Of a stretch of 18,358 nt of DNA, positions 14,036 to 18,358 are shown piece by piece. A program made the position numbers and the translations under genes. The notes below the pieces were generated by a model. That model was not told where the DNA came from. It did no database searches and saw nothing but the letters and a program-made list of their open reading frames with translations. The stretch covers positions 1 to 18,358 of the forward strand of contig QWQL01000198.1 of NCBI GenBank assembly GCA_003670825.1. The letters are read 5' to 3'. This stretch comes from Planctomycetota bacterium (GTDB lineage: Bacteria > Planctomycetota > Planctomycetia > Pirellulales > UBA1268). Position 1 is the stretch's first letter, and the number at the start of each line of letters is the position of its first letter.

Positions 14036-15391
14036 TCAGCCGCGCTTGTCGATGGGCTGGAACTCGCGGAGCGTTTCCCCGGAGTAGACCTGCCGCGGTC
14101 GGCAGATCTTCTTGGTGGGCGAGTGGTGCATCTCCATCCAGTGGGCGATCCAGCCCGGCAGGCGGCCCATCGCAAACAGCACCGTGAACATCTGCACCGG
14201 GATCCCCATCGCCCGGTAGATCACGCCCGAGTAGAAGTCGACGTTTGGGTAGAGCTTCCGCTCGATGAAATAGTCGTCGGCGAGGGCCGCTTCCTCGAGT
14301 TGCTGGGCGATATCGAACAGCGGGTCGTGCCGCGAGATCTTCGCCAGCAGCTTGTCGCTGGTTGCCTTGATCAGCTTCGCCCGGGGGTCGTAGTTCTTGT
14401 AGACCCGATGCCCGAAGCCCATCAGGCGGAAGCCGGAATCCTTCTTCTTCGCCAGTTCGACGTACTTCTTCACGTTGCCGCCGTCGGCCACGATCTTCTC
14501 GAGCATTTCCACGCAGGCCTGATTGGCGCCGCCGTGGAGTGGTCCCCAGAGGGCCGAGATGCCGGCGGAGATGCTCGCGAACAGATTCGCGTCGCTCGAG
14601 CCGACCATCCGCACCGTCGACGTGGAGCAGTTTTGCTCATGGTCGGCGTGCACGATCAGGAGCATGTCGAGGGCATCGGCGAAATCGGGGTCGATGTGGT
14701 ATTCCTCGCACGGCACCGCGAACATCATGTGGAGGAAGTTTTCGCAGTAGTTGAGGTCGTTGCGGGGATACATCAGCGGCTGCCCGCACGACTTCTTGTG
14801 GCTGTAGGCGGCAATCGTGGGGAGCTTGGCGAGCAGTCGGTGCAGGCTCACCTCGACCTGCCGCGGATCGCGGACATCGAGGGAGTCTTGGTAGAAGGTC
14901 GAGAGCGCTCCGACCACGCTGCCCGCAATCGCCATCGGATGGGCATCGCGGGGGAAGCCTCCGTAGAAGCTCCGCATGTCCTCGTGGAGCATCGTGTGGT
15001 GTGAGAGCGACGAGCGGAAGGTGTCGAGTTCGGCGACCGTCGGCAGGTTGCCAAACATCAGCAGGTAGGCGACCTCCACGAAGTCGCACTTCTCGGCCAG
15101 CACTTCGATCGGATAGCCGCGATAGCGAAGGATGCCCTTGTCGCCATCGAGAAACGTGATGCCGCTGGTCGTCGAGCCGGTGTTAACGTAGCCCTCGTCG
15201 AGGGTGATCAGGCCCGTCTGAGCGCGAAGCTTGGCGATATCGATCGCCCGCTCGCCTTCCGTGCCGACGACGATGGGCAGCTCGCAGGAGCCACCGTCGA
15301 ACTCGAGTTTCGCGGTTCCGTCGGCCTTCGTGCCGGGCCACGGCGGCTGGGGGCCTGCGGCGGCTGGAACGGTCCGGGCGGTCGCGGTCAT
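14036..15391 (-). CDS. gltA: Citrate synthase
   Basis: This 451-residue enzyme condenses oxaloacetate and acetyl-CoA, the first step of the TCA cycle. The catalytic triad is visible: His286 (GPLHGGANQ), His328 (GFGHRVYKNYDPR) and Asp385 (PNVDFYSG). The oxaloacetate-binding HADHEQNCSTSTVR (about 248-261) is also intact. The N-terminal segment through EGYVNTGSTTSGITFLDGDKGILRYRGYPI is that of the hexameric, Gram-negative-type GltA. The frame is open to 15436, but GGAG 8 nt before the ATG at 15391 marks this start. The gene has its own likely promoter in the 154-bp gap after the isomerase gene, so it is probably transcribed alone. Length is normal and no defects are seen. Confidence 0.96.
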   Translation of the reverse strand: MTATARTVPAAAGPQPPWPGTKADGTAKLEFDGGSCELPIVVGTEGERAIDIAKLRAQTGLITLDEGYVNTGSTTSGITFLDGDKGILRYRGYPIEVLAEKCDFVEVAYLLMFGNLPTVAELDTFRSSLSHHTMLHEDMRSFYGGFPRDAHPMAIAGSVVGALSTFYQDSLDVRDPRQVEVSLHRLLAKLPTIAAYSHKKSCGQPLMYPRNDLNYCENFLHMMFAVPCEEYHIDPDFADALDMLLIVHADHEQNCSTSTVRMVGSSDANLFASISAGISALWGPLHGGANQACVEMLEKIVADGGNVKKYVELAKKKDSGFRLMGFGHRVYKNYDPRAKLIKATSDKLLAKISRHDPLFDIAQQLEEAALADDYFIERKLYPNVDFYSGVIYRAMGIPVQMFTVLFAMGRLPGWIAHWMEMHHSPTKKICRPRQVYSGETLREFQPIDKRG

Positions 15392-15468
15392 CGGCAGGTC
15401 TCCAGCGGCATGAGCAGCTCGCAAGAACGGCGCCACGGGCTGCAGGAGGGAGCGACGTTCAGAGCCGA

Positions 15469-15497
15469 AGTCTAGCCCTCGAGGCGAGGGTGGGCAA
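15469..15497 (-). promoter_or_regulatory. Predicted promoter of gltA
   Basis: On the minus strand TTGCCC (15492-15497) and TAGACT (15469-15474) are 17 bp apart, giving a leader of about 70 nt. The spacer is almost filled by the inverted repeat CCCTCG-AGG-CGAGGG (15476-15490), which could be an operator. Confidence 0.5.
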
Positions 15498-15545
15498 TCG
15501 TCGGCTGTGGGGCACGATCGCGCCGTGCGGTTCGCCGTCGCATGG

Positions 15546-16934
15546 CTAGCGAGTCACAGGGCCGGTGGGTCGACCGGCCGTGAACTGCGGCTCGGCGGAA
15601 CTGCCCCCCTGGTCGTCGAAGACCGTCCAGATCGGGGTGCGATGGCGGAGTTTTGTCAGGTATTCGTCGGTGGCATGAGTGCGGCGCTCGACGAGCAGGG
15701 TGTCGCGAATCTCGACCTGGGCATCGATGAACGAGATCCGACCCGCGTCTTTTCGTTCGACCACGCGGACGATGTGCAGCTGCTCGCCATCTTCGATGAT
15801 CGTGCTCAGCTGACCGACGGGAAGCGAGAAGATCGCGTCGTCGAGCGTGACCGACGCCAGGCTGCCCTTGCTTGTCCAGTCGAAGGAGCCGCCGCCGGAG
15901 GCCGTCGGCCCCTCGGAGCGGCCGCGGGCCACCTCATCGAGCGGCCGGCCCGCGAGCACTTCGTTGCCCAGCGAGGCGAGGATGTCCCAGGCCTGCTGTC
16001 GCGACCGCTTCAGCCCCATTTTCACTGTCAGGGCCTCGAAGCGGGCCTTGGCCACGTAGTCGTAGTCGGCGAGGTGGTTCTGATACCAGGCGATCAGTTC
16101 TGCGTGCGGAACCTCCTCGTCGGTCTTCACGTTTTTGCGGAGCCATTCCTGGGCCAGCCCGCGCTCGAAGAACATCTTCCGCATCCGGTCAAGCGACATG
16201 CCCCGAGCCCGGAGCGTCTTCTCAAACTCCATTGAGTTGGGCGAGTTTGATTCCTTCATCATCTTCGGAAGCTGCTGCTCGTCGAAGGCCCGGTCGACGT
16301 TCTTGCGGATGTCGGGAAGCTTGTCGGCCGGGATCTCCCGGCAGGCGTCGACGTACACCAGCAGCGTCTCGACGTGTGACGGGAGTATCTGCTGGCAGAT
16401 CTGCAGTCGAAGTTCCCGCACCTTTTCCGGCGGCATGCCCGGCGTCACCTTCTCCAGCCATTCCAGTGCCTTGGGCGTGAGCAGGTCGGCCTCCAGCACC
16501 ACCTCGGGGCCGACTCGGGCCACGACCTGCGCGGCCTCGAGCGATTGAAAGCCCGATTGGAGCGGCGCTGTCTGTCCGGCCTCGGCCTCGAACGCCGCCT
16601 GAACGACACCTCCCTGTGATCCGTCGCCAGACTCACCCTTCGCAACCGCCTTGGAGACCTCGCTGGCGATCAGTTCGCCGACCGGCTCGAGCGGACTGCC
16701 AGGATTCTCACGAATGCTGGAGAGCACGTGGTTGTCGCCGGCCTTCCCCTTGGCCGTCGGCCAGCTGTCGGGCCGCGAGACGGTGGCGGGGATCGTCGGA
16801 ATCTGGGCGGTCTCCACGGCTCCGCGGGGTGAGGCATCCTGGCCTCTGGCGGCCGCCGTGAACCAACAAACAACCGCGACGGCGGCGAGCCGGCGTACGG
16901 AATGGCGGTGGAGATAAAAGAGTGGCTGTGGCAT
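15546..16934 (-). CDS. Exported PpiC/SurA-type peptidylprolyl isomerase
   Basis: This 462-residue protein has a signal peptide (RRLAAVAVVCWFTAAARG, residues 14-31, then QDAS). A disordered Pro/Gly/Glu-rich stretch precedes a SurA-like N-terminal helical domain that begins VVARVGPEVVLEADLL (about 137-152). The parvulin-type isomerase domain is at about 296-394, with VAKARFEALTVK, GGGSFDWTSKGSL and AIFSLPVGQLSTIIEDGEQLHIVRVV. Such proteins assist folding of exported or outer-membrane proteins. The frame is open upstream to 17078, but that part reads through a palindrome and gives no signal peptide at its start, so the ATG at 16934 is chosen. It has no clear Shine-Dalgarno sequence. The downstream neighbour gltA is unrelated. 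Confidence 0.88.
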   Translation of the reverse strand: MPQPLFYLHRHSVRRLAAVAVVCWFTAAARGQDASPRGAVETAQIPTIPATVSRPDSWPTAKGKAGDNHVLSSIRENPGSPLEPVGELIASEVSKAVAKGESGDGSQGGVVQAAFEAEAGQTAPLQSGFQSLEAAQVVARVGPEVVLEADLLTPKALEWLEKVTPGMPPEKVRELRLQICQQILPSHVETLLVYVDACREIPADKLPDIRKNVDRAFDEQQLPKMMKESNSPNSMEFEKTLRARGMSLDRMRKMFFERGLAQEWLRKNVKTDEEVPHAELIAWYQNHLADYDYVAKARFEALTVKMGLKRSRQQAWDILASLGNEVLAGRPLDEVARGRSEGPTASGGGSFDWTSKGSLASVTLDDAIFSLPVGQLSTIIEDGEQLHIVRVVERKDAGRISFIDAQVEIRDTLLVERRTHATDEYLTKLRHRTPIWTVFDDQGGSSAEPQFTAGRPTGPVTR

Positions 16935-16952
16935 CGCGGGCCGTCGAAGGGG

Positions 16953-16972
16953 GGCGGGACTATAGTCCCGCC
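16953..16972. repeat. Perfect 20-bp palindrome upstream of the isomerase gene
   Basis: GGCGGGACTATAGTCCCGCC is fully self-complementary. It begins 19 nt before the ATG of the exported isomerase (minus strand) and is centred on its predicted -10 box. It could be an operator for a dimeric regulator or a cruciform/hairpin. Confidence 0.85.
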
Positions 16973-16988
16973 TGCGCGGCGGTCGCAA
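16959..16988 (-). promoter_or_regulatory. Predicted promoter of the exported isomerase
   Basis: On the minus strand TTGCGA (16983-16988) and TATAGT (16959-16964) are 18 bp apart. The -10 box is the middle of the 20-bp palindrome. The leader would be about 18 nt with no evident ribosome binding site. Confidence 0.42.
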
Positions 16989-17128
16989 GAGCGGACCGCA
17001 GCCGCGAAAGGCCGCATTTCCGGGGAGGAGTGGGTGGGGGCGGCACGATCCGCTCCCACCCGCGCTCGCGTCCGCCACTCGATGCCTGCCGTCCTGCGGT
17101 CTGGTGACGTCGCACCACCCGGGGCGGA

Positions 17129-17986
17129 TCAGTTTTTTCCCGGCTGCGGCGCCGCGGGCTCGGCGGCTTCACGATGGGCGGCGACGAGCAGGCTCGCCCG
17201 GTCGAGCGGGCAGCCGGCCGCCGCCTGCGACAGGATCGTCACGAACTCAAAAATCGGCGTTTCCCAGAACGACTCCTCCTTGAGGTCGGTTGCCCCGATG
17301 GCCGCCAGGTCGCTGGCGATCAGCCGGAAACTCGAGGGCGTGAACACCCAGCCGTGGCAGTCGCGGTAATCACCCGCCTCCGCAAACTTCCCGAAGGCCC
17401 TTCCGGCCGACGTCACCGGATTGGAAAGGGTGAACGACTCGGCGGCTTTGGTGCCGGTGCCCTGTCGGCCGTCGAACGTGCAGAAGTTGGCGATGAAGTC
17501 GAAGGCGCTGCCCGGAGCATGCCGCGTCCGGCCCTCGTGGTGGGCCTGGAGCACGGCACCCGTCGTCGAGGCCGGCCGAAAAAAGTCGAAGCACCGGCGC
17601 CGGTCGGGCACCGCGAGCACGAGTCGACCCCCGGGGGCGAGCGTCTTCTCGCACTCCTTCACGAAGCCGAGCAGGTCGGGCGTGTGCTCGATCACGTGCG
17701 AGGCCACGACGACGTCAAACCGGCCGCAGCCCACGAGTTCCGAGAGCGGCTCACCCCGCCAGACGTGGTCCACGTCTTCGATTCGCGAGATGTCGACCCC
17801 GAGGTGCGCCGAGTATTTTTTGCGGAGCTCGTCGGCGTCGGCGTGGTCGATCGTCTCGACGCGAAAGCCTTCCCGCTTCGGCAGGATCGGGTTGTAGCTC
17901 GGGCCGATCTCGAGACACAGGCCCGAGGTGTCGAAGAGGCTGCGGATCTCGGCCTCACGGCAGGTCGCATAGGTGAGCTGATTCAT
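17129..17986 (-). CDS. Class I SAM-dependent methyltransferase
   Basis: This 285-residue cytosolic protein has a Rossmann-type methyltransferase fold (Methyltransf_11-like). Motif I is LCLEIGPSYNPIL (23-35), a variant with Pro-Ser in place of Gly-x-Gly. The acidic strand-2 end is VETIDHAD (43-50). Then come FDVVVASHVIEHTPD (90-104) and LAPGGRLVLAVPD (116-128). The C-terminal half (about 140-285), with DYRDCHGWVFTPSSF, probably forms the substrate site. Related proteins often sit in glycan or cell-surface gene clusters, but nothing here identifies the substrate. The frame is open to 18295, but the ATG at 17986 directly precedes the SAM-binding fold and follows a promoter-like sequence. The gene is complete; the isomerase start is 194 nt downstream of its stop. 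Confidence 0.88.
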   Translation of the reverse strand: MNQLTYATCREAEIRSLFDTSGLCLEIGPSYNPILPKREGFRVETIDHADADELRKKYSAHLGVDISRIEDVDHVWRGEPLSELVGCGRFDVVVASHVIEHTPDLLGFVKECEKTLAPGGRLVLAVPDRRRCFDFFRPASTTGAVLQAHHEGRTRHAPGSAFDFIANFCTFDGRQGTGTKAAESFTLSNPVTSAGRAFGKFAEAGDYRDCHGWVFTPSSFRLIASDLAAIGATDLKEESFWETPIFEFVTILSQAAAGCPLDRASLLVAAHREAAEPAAPQPGKN

Positions 17987-18331
17987 GGGCCTGAGCGTAG
18001 CCGCTCCGGCCGCGATGCACCAAGCGTCAGCGGGCCGTGGTGAAGAGGAGGATGCCTGCCGGGAGCACGGTGTTCGTGACAGTCGCGGGATGCATCCGTG
18101 AGGGGCTGCCCATGCCCCTGAGAGCCGGCACCGAATGAGCGAACGGCGAGCCCGGCTCATGGCCCCGAGCTTTGAAGTGCCCTCGGCACTCCGCCGATTT
18201 CTGCCGCTCTGGGCTGTGCCGTAGAATCCAGGCCTCACACGCGACCGCCCATGTCCCACCGCTGGACTTGCTACGCTACGCGTGGCGTCGATCACTCGAA
18301 TTCGAGCGTGAATAAGCAGGAATCGTTACGC
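17987..18331. other. Divergent intergenic region of about 345 bp
   Basis: No gene is supported here. The minus-strand open frame that crosses it is an upstream extension of the methyltransferase frame and lacks family features. The region holds the methyltransferase promoter at its left end. On the plus strand it has a good -10 box TAGAAT (18222-18227), with no convincing -35 hexamer, about 105 nt before the next gene. Confidence 0.5.
17994..18023 (-). promoter_or_regulatory. Predicted promoter of the methyltransferase gene
   Basis: On the minus strand TTGGTG (18018-18023) and TACGCT (17994-17999) are 18 bp apart. The -10 box ends 7 nt before the ATG at 17986, which predicts a leaderless mRNA. 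Confidence 0.42.
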
Positions 18332-18358
18332 ATGGACGTGCTGACCCAGTTTCTCACC
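18332..18358 (+). CDS. N-terminal fragment of an unidentified gene
   Basis: An ATG at 18332 opens a frame (MDVLTQFLT) to the window edge. AGGA (18318-18321) lies 10 nt upstream, which favours this start over the in-frame ATG at 18251. Nine residues are too few for identification. Confidence 0.4.

Noticed and set aside
14123..15004. 293-codon plus-strand frame opposite citrate synthase
   Set aside because: It is the antisense shadow of gltA, with no motif of its own.
16935..17078. 48-residue N-terminal extension of the exported isomerase
   Set aside because: It would start at a GTG, read through the palindrome and promoter, and bury the signal peptide internally. The ATG at 16934 fits much better.

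Overview
The window is high-GC bacterial DNA and looks like a planctomycete chromosome, probably in or near the Pirellulales. Three things point there. An exported DUF1549/DUF1553 protein is followed by an exported DUF1501 protein, a pair greatly expanded in Planctomycetes. A small basic protein of the PVC-superphylum type is present. Housekeeping genes are scattered singly or in short runs. Coding frames end mostly in G or C, so long antisense open frames shadow nearly every gene. I see no rRNA, tRNA, insertion sequence, prophage or CRISPR array.

Layout. The window opens on the last 48 codons of an unidentified + strand gene (to 149), convergent with an AAA/DUF4143 ATPase (1364-207, minus). 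A + strand run of three exported proteins follows: EF-hand protein (1611-1898), DUF1549/DUF1553 protein (1913-3892) and DUF1501 protein (3953-5233). Its last stop codon directly abuts the stop of an sppA-like peptidase gene (6301-5234, minus). A divergent gene encodes a sugar phosphate isomerase-like TIM barrel (6496-7242). It converges on a large exported TPR protein (9530-7332, minus), which diverges from protoporphyrinogen oxidase (9750-11186, plus).

The PVC small basic protein (11454-11215) and a three-gene minus-strand run come next: a 4-TM protein (13208-12555), a 56-residue coiled-coil protein (12649-12479) and a protein kinase (12458-11598). The coiled-coil gene overlaps the end of the membrane-protein gene by 95 bp. 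tadA (13328-13852) diverges from this run. A cluster of 35-bp repeats and hairpins separates it from citrate synthase (15391-14036, minus), a PpiC/SurA-type exported isomerase (16934-15546, minus) and a SAM methyltransferase (17986-17129, minus). A + strand gene probably begins at 18332 and leaves the window.

The genes do not form one pathway. The parts that look functionally linked are the exported EF-hand/DUF1549/DUF1501 run and the membrane protein/coiled-coil/kinase run. Several promoter-like -35/-10 pairs with 17-18 bp spacers can be read directly. Three of them (ATPase, tadA, methyltransferase) lie so close to the start codon that the transcripts would be nearly or fully leaderless. No clearly new defence or mobile system was found. 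The best leads are the overlapping-gene/kinase run, a perfect 20-bp palindrome centred on a predicted -10 box, and the repeat cluster downstream of tadA.
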